In this document: piece by piece, positions 1 through 9,600 of the stretch | Numbering within the stretch: position 1 is the first letter of the stretch | Layout of the letters: the number at the start of each line of letters is the position of its first letter | Notes under the pieces: generated by a model | Seen by the model: the letters and a program-made list of their open reading frames with translations, nothing else | Told to the model about the DNA's origin: nothing | Database searches by the model: none | Source of the DNA: Zizania palustris | Lineage: Eukaryota > Streptophyta > Magnoliopsida > Poales > Poaceae | DNA length: 64,000 nucleotides | Direction of reading: 5' to 3' | Assembly (NCBI GenBank): GCA_019279435.1 | Contig: JAAALK010000079.1 | Coordinates: 64,614,330-64,678,329, forward strand | Made by a program: the position numbers and the translations under genes

Positions 1-302
1 TACCGCTCTCAGGGCCCGCGCGGCGGCGGCTCCACATGGCGCGACTGAATACTGATGCCTCCTCCGCCGCGGCACGGGGTTTGAGCAAGGCGGCGGGCTC
101 CAAGCAACCGAGCACGGCGCTCGCGCGCACCCAATTGGCTCCTCGGATTCCCCGGCCTCCCTCCGCTCCACCTCCAAGTTGGGCTCTCCAGTTCGTACTC
201 GCATATGGATGGATGTGTCGTCGAGGGTAAAATTCGGGCCGGCCGTGTATCGGATGGAAGAAAAAGGCCCGCAATAGCAGCGTTGGTCGTTGGACTGCAA
301 CC
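1..302. other. GC-rich stretch without a supported gene
   Basis: This flank is GC-rich and has short overlapping open frames on both strands. None has a recognisable domain, splice signal or plausible start context. It ends at the target duplication CGCTC (303-307) of the adjoining composite retroelement. It could be promoter or first-exon sequence of a gene lying outside the window. Confidence 0.4.
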
Positions 303-307
303 CGCTC

Positions 308-586
308 TGTCAGGGACCACCTATAGGGAGATTAGGAGAGTATTAGTAGATGATTAGCATGAGTTAGTTGCAACTTGAGAGTTAAGTAAGGATTAGTAGT
401 AAACTTGAGAGCCAAGTTAGTTGAGTTATAAATAGAGTATTACAGATTGTATGAGGGGAAAGGAAATAGAAGAAGAATTGGCCGACGGCTCGATAAGGGG
501 CTTTCTGTGCGAGATTATCCTTTGTTTTCCTGTTCTTATGTGTGCTACTCTGATCGCGTGTGTTGATTCTAAGTAGGTCGCTGACA
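308..586 (+). repeat. 279-bp LTR, left outer copy
   Basis: It begins TGTC and ends GACA. An internal TATAAATAGAG box marks the likely LTR promoter. A primer-binding site for initiator tRNA-Met (TGGTATCAGAGCC, 590-602) follows after 3 bases. The sequence is nearly identical to the two inverted copies at 1142-1420 and 2410-2688, so all three are of similar recent age. Confidence 0.85.
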
Positions 587-645
587 ATCTGGTATCAGAG
601 CCAGCATCGCCATGCCTACCTGGGGGGCTTCCTAGGGGGGTGGGA

Positions 646-1135
646 TGTTAAGGCGTCTGGACTAGGGTGTTGCCAGCCAACTTTAGTCCCACCTCGCCCA
701 CGCAAGGGGGCTACGAGCTCCTTATAAGGGAGAGTAGCCATCCTCCCTCAGGCCGATCTTTTAGGATGGAGAGGGCTCTCCGCTTATAAGGATGTGTCGG
801 ATGCGCATGAACGCCTGAACGTGGGGCGAGGGTGGGTGGAGCTAAAGCCTGGGACGCTAACAACTGGTATCAGAGCCAGCATCGCCATGCCTACCTGGGG
901 GCTTCCTAGGAGGTGGAATGTTAGGGCGTCTGGACTAGGGTGTTGCCAGCCAACTTTAGTCCCACCTCGCCCACGCAAGGGGGCTACGAGCTCCTTATAA
1001 GAGAGAGTAGTCATCCTCCCTCGGGCTGGTCTTTTGGGATGAAGAGAGCCCTCCGCTTATAAGGATGCGTCGGATGCGCATGAACGCCTGAACGTGTGGT
1101 GAGGGTGGGTGGAGCTAAAGCCTGGGACGCTAACA
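646..1135 (+). mobile_element. Miniature LTR retrotransposon (TRIM/SMART type), 490 bp
   Basis: Two 217-bp LTRs (646-862 and 919-1135), each TGTTA...TAACA, enclose only 56 bp. Those 56 bp hold a tRNA-Met primer-binding site (TGGTATCAGAGCC right after the left LTR) and a purine-rich stretch ending AGGAGGTGGAA before the right LTR. There is no coding capacity. A third copy of the LTR lies inverted at 2135-2351. The family depends on proteins supplied in trans. The linker at 587-645, between this element and the 279-bp LTR, is the same PBS-to-polypurine segment, so the 279-bp LTR element seems to have recombined with this TRIM inside the shared primer site. Confidence 0.8.
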
Positions 1136-1485
1136 ACTGATTGTCAGCGACCTACTTAGAATCAACACACACGATCAGAGTAGCACACATAAGAACAGGA
1201 AAACAAAGGATAATCTCGCACAGGAAGCCCCCTGTCGAGCCGCCGGCCAATTCTTCTTCTATTTCCTTCCCCCTCATACAATCTGTAATACTCTATTTAT
1301 AACTCAACTAACTTGGCTCTCAAGTTTACTACTAATCCTTACTTGACTCTCAAGTTGCAACTAACTCATGCTAATCATCTACTAATACCCTCCTAATCTT
1401 CCTATAGGTGGTCCCTGACATTCCTTCCCCCTTAAAAATTGGCTTGCCCTCAAGCCAATGTCAATGGATCGTAAGCCAGTGCCAC

Positions 1486-2016
1486 CTATCCACTTAACCA
1501 ACACTTGAGTCTTGGAAGATGAACATGCAGGAATAACACAATAAACCAGAAACTGTCATATAACACGCTGTCGGAATTGATCTCTTGGAGCATATGGAGC
1601 ATACAGAAAGGATCCCGTGGAGAGTGAGCCTTTGTCAATTCGCGATGCATGAAAATCAGGTGTATAACACTGTTTTCCAGAAGCTTGAGCTTGTAAGGAA
1701 ATATCTGAATGTGAGATAAAACATCCAAATTCAGCCAAGTTGCATCTTCAGCTAGCCAAATAACCCAGTGAATCAGTACATGGTGTTCTGAACAGCTGAT
1801 CAACATACAATGAGGCTCTCTAAGATCCCTTGTATCAAGATCATCAATCAAAGTCCCTATATAACTGTCTTCCTTCTCAAGAATGATAAGTGGTATTCCA
1901 TCAGAAGGCCTAGCTGCATTGTTTGCAGAAATTACACCCTGAGGTACAACCTCTTCATATTCTGTAGTTCCATTAATCAAGATAAAAGGAATAAGCCTGC
2001 AAGCTTCTTCGTGCAT
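1486..2016 (-). pseudogene. Remnant of a Ty3/gypsy integrase chromodomain
   Basis: The open frame is 176 codons long. Its middle part (VLIHWVIWLAEDATWLNLD, then a FP...KLLEN stretch) resembles the C-terminal chromodomain of chromoviral integrases, where the typical pattern is VLIKW...EDATWE...FP..LED. The upstream part aligns loosely with the linker before that domain. There is no integrase core and no other polyprotein part, so it cannot encode an active product. It is the only coding trace inside the composite element. Confidence 0.5.
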
Positions 2017-2134
2017 TGATAAACTAGCAAGTAATCATATTCAATAGCATAAGTTGACCATGGCATTGCACAATTCTCCCATCTTGATAATATTCTGACA
2101 AGGGATAACTGCAATCTCTCAAGAAGGGTCCAGC

Positions 2135-2351
2135 TGTTAGCGTTCCAGGCTTTAGCTCCACCCACCCTCGCCCCACGTTCAGGCGTTCATGCGCATCCGA
2201 CGCATCCTTATAAGCGGAGAGCCCTCTCCATCCCAAAAGACCGGCCTGAGGGAGGATAGCTACTCTCCCTTATAAGGAGCTCGTAGCCCCCTTGCGTGGG
2301 CGATGTGGGACTAAAGTTGGCTGGCAACACCCTAGTCCAGACGCCCTAACA
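2135..2351 (-). repeat. Inverted copy of the 217-bp TRIM LTR
   Basis: It is the reverse complement of the LTRs at 646-862 and 919-1135, with TGTTAGC at 2135 and CCTAACA ending at 2351. With the adjoining linker (2352-2409) and the outer LTR it mirrors the left side of the composite, giving terminal inverted repeats of about 555 bp. Confidence 0.8.
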
Positions 2352-2782
2352 TCCCACCCCCTAGGAAGCCCCCCAGGTAGGCATGACGATACTGGCTCTG
2401 ATACCAGATTGTCAGCGACCTACTTAGAATCAACACACGCGATCAGAGTAGCACACATAAGAACAGGAAAACAAAGGATAATCTTGCACAGGAAGCCCCC
2501 TGTCGAGCCGCCGGCCAATTCTTCTTCTATTTCCTTTCCCCTCATACAATCTGTAATACTCTATTTATAACTCAACTAACTTGGCTCTCAAGCTTACTAC
2601 TAATCCTTACTTGACTCTCAAGTTGCAACTAACTCATGCTAATCATCTACTAATACCCTCCTAATCTCCCTATAGGTGGTCCCTGACACGCTCGCTACGC
2701 TAATGCAGCACAAATAATTCAATTCTTCTGTGAAGGCCCAATATGACTAAAAGCCTATTTGTGTTAGCCTGTTACGGCTAGG

Positions 2783-3287
2783 CTAGAGATGGCAACGGGT
2801 ACCCGAAATCCGAGTACCCGATGGGTTTTTACCGGATATAAAAACGGGTGTGGAACAATATCTTCACCCGTGGGTGCCTTATTGGGCAAAAACCTCTACC
2901 CAACGGGTGCGAGTGCATAGTACCCGTACCCCGGGTAAAATACACCCGAAGGCCCATGTGCATTTCGCTACAAATTCAGCTCATTCGTAATATGCTGGTG
3001 GTGACTTGTTATTAGTGTGGAAGTAATATGCTCCAATGATCTATTAAACTATATTTGTTGGTGTAAATTGTTGTTACTTGTAGATGCATATGCTATTTTT
3101 CAGATATGGCGGGTCTGAAATCAGGTGTGGGTTACCCGTCGGGTACAAATACCCGCGCGGGTGCGGGTGTGGGTAAGTTTTTGTACCCGCGAGCGAGGGC
3201 GGGTTTTGTATCGGGTGAATTTTTACCTGGTGAGTGCGGGTATGGGCGGGTAATACCCAACGGGTGCATACCCATTGCCATATCTAG
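2783..3287. mobile_element. Non-autonomous hAT-type element
   Basis: The left end CTAGAGATGGCAACGGG mirrors the right end (reverse complement CTAGATATGGCAATGGG). Both subterminal parts are rich in GGGTACCCG-type repeats, a familiar grass hAT signature. The 8-mer TTACGGCT lies at 2772-2779 and again at 3288-3295, as an 8-bp hAT target duplication would, although three extra bases separate the left copy from the terminus. The interior is AT-rich and non-coding. Open frames over the right end are repeat translations. Confidence 0.65.
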
Positions 3288-3394
3288 TTACGGCTATACT
3301 TTTAGAAAGGCTATACTTTTAGAATTTAAAACTAAGATAAATGGTATAGGTTTTAAACTCAGATGACGAGAATTAGTACATTTAGAATCTATAA

Positions 3395-3549
3395 ATAATG
3401 TAAATACCTGATTTAATGTTATTCATTGCCTACGAATCTATAATTTTATGCACTAGATAAAAGAAATGATTCACTTTATGTATCAATGACCGAACCAACG
3501 AGTCGACTCTGAGCTCGGCTAAGTGGCACAGTGAACCGGCCTAGAGACT
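3395..3549. repeat. Direct repeat, copy 1 of 2
   Basis: About 155 bp starting ATAATGTAAATACCTG and ending CTAGAGACT recur at 4438-4596 with few changes. The end is rich in GAGCTCGGCT/CGAACC motifs, another terminal style seen in grass hAT elements. The two copies bracket the hAT end at 3905-4088, so this may be one interrupted or tandemly duplicated element. Confidence 0.6.
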
Positions 3550-3904
3550 GCAGGTTATTCTTTGACTTGTTCATGTTTTTAATTAAATATATGCTAATCC
3601 TCATGAATGTATACTAAAGCAAATTTGTTCATGTAGGAGCTTGCTCTTTGATTCAATCTGCCTTCAAGTCCAAGCTTCATCAGCCTGCAGCAGTGCACCT
3701 ACTCCGAGTACAAATGCAATGACTTTTGAATGAACTAATTATGTATCTTTTGGTTGAGTCAAACATGTAATATGTGTTGAACTCAAGAACTTGCTACTGT
3801 GATGTGGTATTGGTCAGCTGTAGATGTAGTCAGCTGATTTGTGGTAGACTGGTGGTGAGACTTATTTCAGTTATTTGTGTACTCGGTTTGTGCTATATTT
3901 ATGA

Positions 3905-4088
3905 TTCATGGCGGGTCTAAAATCGGGTGTGGGTTACCCGTCGGGTACAAATACCCGTGCGGGTGCGGGTATGGGTAAGTTTTTGTACCCGCGAGCGGGT
4001 GCGGGTTTTGTAGCGGGTGAATTTTTTTCTGGCGGGTGCGGGTGTGAACGGGTAATACCCAGCGGGTGCGTACCCGTTGCCATCTCTA
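3905..4088. mobile_element. 3' part of a hAT-type element
   Basis: About 180 bp closely match the right end of the 2783-3287 element (GGGTTACCCGTCGGGTACAA through CCCGTTGCCATCTCTA). No matching left terminus is visible nearby, so this is a truncated copy or the end of a different family member. Confidence 0.6.
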
Positions 4089-4437
4089 GTCTCGTGGCTC
4101 TATATAGTGCTGGCAACGAACCGAGTTCGGTTCGCGCAACTTAGCGAATTAAACTCATGGCTCGGTTCAGGCTTGATTGAGCCACGAGCCGACTCGGTTT
4201 GGTACTATCATTGTTCACTTATTTTTTCAATCTCTTTTAATGTATTGTGTTCCTGTAACTTAAAAAGTAGCGTCGGGTATACTCATTTCTTTCAGAAAAT
4301 CAAGTGGCTAGGTGACAGTGGTCGGCGGGGTAGTAGGCTAGGGACCGCTAGCCGCTGAGGGCATCAGTGGCACCAACCGTCAGGAGGGGAGAGGAAATGT
4401 AGCCGATGTCTGGTGTTCACAACTCAGTGCTTACACA

Positions 4438-4596
4438 ATAATGTAAATACCTGATTTAATGTTATTTATTGCCTATGGATCTATAATTTTATGCACTAGA
4501 TAAAAGAAAGGATTGACTTTATGTATAAGTGATCGAACCAACAAGTCGACTCAGCTTGAGCTCGGCTAAGTGGCACAGCGAACCGACCTAGAGACT
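4438..4596. repeat. Direct repeat, copy 2 of 2
   Basis: This is the counterpart of 3395-3549. It is slightly longer through an added CTTGAG near the end and runs on into further GCTCGACTCGGCCGAGCC-type sequence up to about 4625. It has no coding content. Confidence 0.6.
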
Positions 4597-4629
4597 CAGC
4601 TCGACTCGGCCGAGCCAGATTCGGCTCAG

Positions 4630-5256
4630 ACTCAAATTCACTACTTTCACTACTTCTTCGTTTATCACACGCGCAATGGCGCGTCGACGCGTACAAGCCA
4701 CTGATTTCATAGGCTTGTACATATTAAGTTATCAGTTCAGCTTAAAAGATTAAACTGATTTGAAAATATAAATAATTTACTTTATATTCTAAAAGTTATA
4801 TACGCTATATGTATGTGCATCTCCAACTTTGTGAATGTTACAACTCCAAGGGGAATCAGAGGGCACAAAAGAACCTGAACTTTTTTGTGGAGCTGGAATG
4901 GTTTTCAGGACGTCCCTGTTAGGTGAGCCTGGCTGCCCACATGTTGCCCAGCACATTGTAGTGTGCCCAAAGTGGACATGCCATGTTGGCCACCATGATT
5001 CACGAGAGAATTAAGGGGAAAACAAACACTGGGTCAGTGCAGTTGTTGATGCATGCTGTTTTCTCTGCTCCCTCTCTAGTCTAACTGAACGTTGTTTTTG
5101 CCAGCATGCATGGTTGCCAAACGTTGCCAAACTCACATCACATGTACTGGAAGTTGAAGGCCGACGACTTGCAAACATCACAAAGATAGCTGCATGTATC
5201 TCCCAATTCCAGCTCCAGTCACGGCCCGTTATCCACGCGTCAACTTTTAGGCGGAG
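4630..5256. other. Intergenic, no gene seen
   Basis: Unique-looking, moderately AT-rich sequence without an open frame of note, splice pattern or recognisable repeat ends. Confidence 0.5.
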
Positions 5257-5974
5257 CAGCAGGTTCTAGAGGCCCGGCGTAGCCCGCAACAGGTCTCAGC
5301 ACACTAGATAGGCGCAGGGGAAATCACGCAGCGGAAATGCGGAAATGCGTGGCCAGGGGGATTCGAACCCAGGATCTTGGCTCTGATACCATGTAAGGCT
5401 CACCCCACCTAGCCAACACAACCATAAAACCTAGGCGTTATAGTGTGAGAGGTGGAGGCTTTTATCCATAGTCCAACATTCCCCCTACGGCGTGCGAGCC
5501 CGGCGTAGCCCGCAGCAGGTTCTAGAGGTCCGGCGTAGCCCGCAACAGGTCTCAGCACACTAGATAGGCGCAGGGGAAATCACGCAGCGGAAATGCGTGG
5601 CCAGGGGGATTCGAACCCAGGACCTTGGCTCTGATACCATGTAAGGCTCACCCCACCTAGCCAACCCAACCATAAAACCTAGGCGTTATAGTGGGAGAGG
5701 TGGGGGCTTTTATCCATAGTTCAACATTCCCCCTACGGCGTGCGAGCCCGGCGTAGCCCGCAGCAGGTTCTAGAGGCCCGGCGTAGCCCACAACAGGTCT
5801 CAGCACACTAGATAGGCGCAGGGGAAATCACGCAGCGGAAATGCGTGGCCAGGGGGATTCGAACCCAGAACCTTGGCTCTGATACCATGTTAGGCTCACC
5901 CCACCTAGCCAACCCAACTATAAAACCTAGGCGTTATAGTGGGAGGGGTGGGGGCTTTTATCCATAGTCCAACA
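5257..5974 (-). mobile_element. Tandem array of a 335-bp TRIM with 87-bp LTRs
   Basis: Three 87-bp LTRs (5392-5478, 5640-5726, 5888-5974) alternate with 161-bp internal domains (5479-5639, 5727-5887), giving a 248-bp period. A fourth internal domain at the left is truncated at about 5257. On the minus strand each LTR runs TGTTGGACTATGG...CCTTACA and is followed directly by the primer site TGGTATCAGAGCC; the polypurine tract TAGGGGGAA precedes the next LTR. Shared-LTR tandem arrays of this kind are known for TRIMs and arise by unequal recombination. Nothing is encoded. The primer site is embedded in a longer stretch resembling initiator tRNA-Met. Confidence 0.85.
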
Positions 5975-6236
5975 ATGAATTTCTCTTTTTCCAACGAGTG
6001 GAGATGTAGCTGAAATATGGTACGAGTTTAATTGATTTGTGTTGACTAAGCAGTATTTTCATATGTGTTTTTTAGTCGGTCTATATTGATGACATAATTT
6101 GGAAGATTTTTCTCAAGTTAAGTGGACCCATTCGTCTTTACACAAGGACCTTTCGTTCCATTCAATATTTGACTTTTTTAAAAAGAAGAAGAAGAAGCAT
6201 ATAATTAAGGCATATAGAACCCTAAGACGGCAGAAT
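5975..6236. other. Intergenic, no gene seen
   Basis: AT-rich sequence next to the TRIM array, without supported features. Confidence 0.4.
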
Positions 6237-6430
6237 GGTTTTCAAAGTACAAGAGACAATAAAGATAGTACAACACTAAGGCTCTTAATCATAAATGCAG
6301 CTACGAGACAATGCGTATGGAGAATCGTGTAGAGATGAACTCTTCGCGAATAGTCCGTCTCTTGTATTTTTTCTAGTTAACCCTCTAAAGACTTCTCAAA
6401 AGACCACCTATTAAATGATGTTGTACACAC
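6237..6430. repeat. Dispersed repeat, copy 1 (partner at 32158-32353)
   Basis: About 190 bp from GGTTTTCAAAGTACAAGAGA to ATGTTGTACAC match 32158-32353 in order and spacing, including ATGGAGAATCGTG and AGTTAACCC blocks. No long terminal inverted repeat is obvious. The length and dispersal suggest a MITE or fragment of a larger DNA transposon. Confidence 0.55.
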
Positions 6431-7239
6431 CCATAGAGTGGTTTCTTTTTCTGATCTCGAGGTGGGAGTGCATGTGATCAGTATCATAGTCGTAGAGATC
6501 ATTGCCGTTTGGTGGAGGCATTCACTCATCTTGCCCTTGCGTGATTCACAAAATTAACACCACACTTTAAGTGAACCTTTTTCAGATAATGACCTTTTAA
6601 CATACTTGCAGGTCTTCCATCCACCTGTCACCAAAGCTTCCTAAATCTTGCGTTGGTTGATGCGTTTAAGAGCAAGTCAGAGTACCTCAACCAGAATAAT
6701 TTCTCTTTTATCATATAAGTTATCAATGTATTAAAGGTTTATTTATTTCAGTATCCGACCCGGTTGAAACAAACAGCCTGCATTCTAGACCATGATTATA
6801 AAACTTAGTAATTAATGTAGAATATTCTAATAAATTAGAATCCAGAATCTAACACAAAACACATCAGTTTCTTCTTCGGTTCTCGCTAGCTAGTCAGCTA
6901 ACAATACTTATTATATTAGACCAGTTTTTTGCTAAAATCTGTAGTTGAAACAATGCTGCCCTAAATGCACTTGAAAGCGATTCATCAACTTTTCTTCTGC
7001 TACTTGCTTCTCAACCGAAATCTGGTGAGGGGAGATGTACCGCCTGAAGTTTCTTTTTCATGCTTGGACCGTTGCAGATCTGAAACCATCAAGTTTGTGT
7101 TGCTTGAGTGCCCGGCTAAGAGCATGAACAGTGGACTAAACTGCTATTGTCACTGTAGTTAATGGTTTGATTCTGTAAGTATATTACATAGAATGTACAT
7201 GTGGTATTAAATTGACTATTTCAGGTCTCTACCTGAGTT
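6431..7239. other. Intergenic, no gene seen
   Basis: AT-rich non-coding sequence. A 65-codon open frame at 6965-7162 has no family resemblance and is probably chance. Confidence 0.4.
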
Positions 7240-7870
7240 GGCATCCGCTTTCATACGTCGTGCCATACGGCCAAGCTGAGGTGAGCTTGTGATCGCGAAG
7301 GGCAAGTGCCACGTGGCCCGGCGAGCTCTGCACGTGGTACGTTAGCGGCGGGCGGAGCTCGACAGCGACAGCGACAGCGGCAGTCGGCAGGTTAGGTAAG
7401 CTGAGCGGTGTTCCGTTCTTGCGCTGGCCTGGTCCAGTCGTCGTCCTCCTCAGTCCTCTCTCCCCAGCATGTGGCACGCACCTCGTCGTCGCAAAGCCGC
7501 CGCCGCTGGCCGCGGGCGCTGTCGGTCGATCGGCGGCGCCGGCGGCGCACGCGCGCGGGAGCAAAAACGGCGGGGGGTGCCGGGCGCACACGACGGGAAC
7601 GTGCAAAGGTCAAAACTCTGCTCATCTCGCCTCGGGGGGCCGGAGGCTTCGGAGAATCGGAGCTAGCGCGCCCCGTTGGTCCGTTGCTTTCAGCTCGCGC
7701 GCGTCGCCGTCTCTCGGCGAAACCGACGCGCGCGGCCCTGCTTCGTCTCCACCGGTGCTCCGGTCTCACCGGCGACTTGGCGTGTCCGCGTGTCCTTCCC
7801 GTGTGGCCGTGGATGGAGCTGCGTGGCAGCTTCCAACCGATACGTGTAGAGGCGTACCGCTGCGTGCAAT
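7240..7870. other. GC-rich island without an identified gene
   Basis: This stretch is sharply more GC-rich than its surroundings and open in several frames on both strands, which GC-rich sequence does by chance. Two CACGTG G-box cores occur at about 7311 and 7332. No protein domain was recognised in any frame. It may be a promoter or first-exon CpG island of a lost or non-coding transcript. Confidence 0.35.
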
Positions 7871-8999
7871 TCGGTCACATTGCATATACGAGATGCTTTA
7901 TAAGTTATTTTATATCTTTAAAATACATGTTATTTTAGAATTTTTAGATATCTTTTGTCTTTTTATACGTTTGTTCTTGTCAAATAAATTACAACCTTTC
8001 ATAAAAAATAATTTTTTCCCGTGAGAACTCGAGAGGATGTAGCTTGAACACACCATCCAGATCTGTGTACCAGTATAACGCGTGACGCACGAACTCCATC
8101 AGGTTCAGACTCTTCAGAGAAACGAACCAAACTGCACTGGTACGTGCTAGTAGTATCACCATCAACGGTGTCAACTTCTCATAATGCTGCTGCTCCAGTG
8201 AGTGAAAAAAGGGCAGAAAAGGGCTTACACTTTTCTTCAGAAACCATGAGCTCACATGTTTGTTGGGCAGCACATTTGCTAAAAAAAACTGTTGGGCAGC
8301 ACACAGCATTCTGATCAAAGTAGACAGAGGCCATGTTTGGCCAATGACCACCATCATGAGATTAGGAAGAGAAAGAAGGGAAGAGAAGGAAGAAGAAAAA
8401 ACAAAAGAAGTTGTTGGTGCATCACACTTATTAGTCATTTACCTCTGCTTGCACAAGCCTAACTAAACATTTCTTTTTTGTTTCTTTCCAGCCTAATTGG
8501 CACCCCTACTCCTAACATGGCCAAACCCACTCCCACATGCACTGCTACAGGCATGCAATCGTTCACTTCTCACTAGACAACTAAATATGTTTCTTTAATT
8601 CTGTATTAATAATAATAATCTAGTTTATTTGATGATATCTTCCTTAAAACCATAATCATTAATTGATAAGTTTATTATCGTACCGCTGCGGAACTTCAAA
8701 TCTAGCTCCACTCTCTTGCTAGTGAGCGAAAGATACGTGAGCAAATTGACATAAAATATAAGAAATAATGTGAAGTGAAAATTATTTATGAACAAACAAA
8801 GTAGTGGAAAATGTAAATTATTTCTAAGCATGGAAAAAAGATAATGACCATAAAATTCTCTTGATAATGGGCAAATGGGATAAGCTCCAATGCAAATGAA
8901 GAATTTATTTAATGCACTCTCAAAAAAGAAGAAATCATTTAATGCATTTACTCCACAATTACGTTTTTCCAATAAACATTTAGTGGCAGCCATTAAAAC
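7871..8999. other. AT-rich intergenic with a possible short MITE
   Basis: No gene is seen. About 8331-8527 has imperfect inverted ends (GGCCATGTTTGG against CCTAACATGGCC), which could be a small MITE, but no target duplication was found. Confidence 0.3.
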
Positions 9000-9600
9000 A
9001 GGGCTCTACAAAACGGCAGTCACTCGGAAAAAATAAAAATAAAAATCCCAACCCAACCCAACCTAGATCGGGGAGGATCCAAATCCCGGATTGACGACGT
9101 CGCTCTCGATCGGATCGAAGCAACCAACGAGGTTCCTGCAGGTAAATCAGAAAGAGACTCGCAATCCCTTCCACCCCCCGTGTCCCGATCTGCGCCCGTG
9201 CTGCTGTTCTCTTTGCGTGTAAACGGGGACGCGTCGATCCATCCACCGCCGGAGCGGGCGCCCTGGATTGCTGGCGGCTGCTCTGGCACAGCGGTGGTGT
9301 TGTTTGTGGGGTGCTGGGGGCTGGTTGGTCGATCTGAGGCGTCTCGCGGTCGCTTGAGATGCACTCGAAGGCGATTCGCCTGCTTTTTCTTCGGGTGGTT
9401 AGCCTCCGCTGCGGTTGCAACCGATTCGGGTGGGGGAGAGACGGTGTCGCTACCGCGAGAACGCCATTCCTCTCCAATGTCGGTGGCCTTGTGCGCGTCA
9501 ATTATTGTCGGGGAGTGGCCTGAGATTCAGATTAGCGTTTGTTTGCTGAATAAATGCTTCTTCCTTTTCGTTTGATGTTTTTCCGATCGTTGTTGAATTT
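9000..9600 (+). other. Possible orphan promoter and 5'-UTR segment
   Basis: The start is telobox-like (AACCCAACCCAACCTAGA, near 9047), followed by a moderately GC-rich stretch and a consensus-like donor CTGCAG|GTAAATC near 9139. This resembles the leader exon of a housekeeping gene, but no coding exon follows on this strand before UGDH begins at 10.6 kb. It may be a relic, a non-coding RNA or a distal alternative leader. Confidence 0.25.

Larger units (their letters stand above)
308..2688. mobile_element. Composite retroelement with inverted LTRs and a 5-bp target duplication
   Basis: A 279-bp LTR (TGTCAGGGAC...GCTGACA) occurs three times: + at 308-586, - at 1142-1420 and - at 2410-2688. The outermost copies face each other, so both outer ends are U3 ends. 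The block is flanked by a perfect direct repeat CGCTC (303-307 and 2689-2693), which indicates insertion as one unit. LTR plus linker plus a second LTR type form inverted terminal repeats of about 555 bp (308-862 and 2135-2688). The inner part contains a complete minus-strand element (1142-2688) and a plus-strand mini-element (646-1135). The head-to-head junction at 1136-1141 lies between two U5 ends and keeps a few primer-site bases. Confidence 0.85.
1142..2688 (-). mobile_element. Non-autonomous chromovirus-like LTR element (1.55 kb)
   Basis: Read on the minus strand the order is LTR (2410-2688), tRNA-Met primer site (about 2395-2407), an embedded 217-bp TRIM LTR (2135-2351), a chromodomain remnant (1486-2016), a polypurine tract (complement of 1421-1438, AAGGGGGAAGGAA next to the LTR) and LTR (1142-1420). 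gag, protease, reverse transcriptase and integrase core are missing. Short LTRs, the tRNA-Met primer and the chromodomain suggest descent from a small-LTR Ty3/gypsy chromovirus such as Reina; that assignment is inference. Only its right edge has the target duplication, shared with the outer left LTR at 308. Confidence 0.75.

Noticed and set aside
5320..5392. A functional tRNA gene
   Set aside because: The B-box and 3' end resemble a tRNA, but the anticodon arm and 5' acceptor strand are missing and the segment repeats exactly as part of a TRIM.
5392..5974. Cassandra-type TRIM (5S rRNA-bearing)
   Set aside because: No 5S rRNA internal promoter sequence is present in the 87-bp LTRs.
7408..8024. 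Long overlapping open frames on both strands
   Set aside because: They are products of GC-rich composition, with arginine/serine-rich translations and no domain or splice support.
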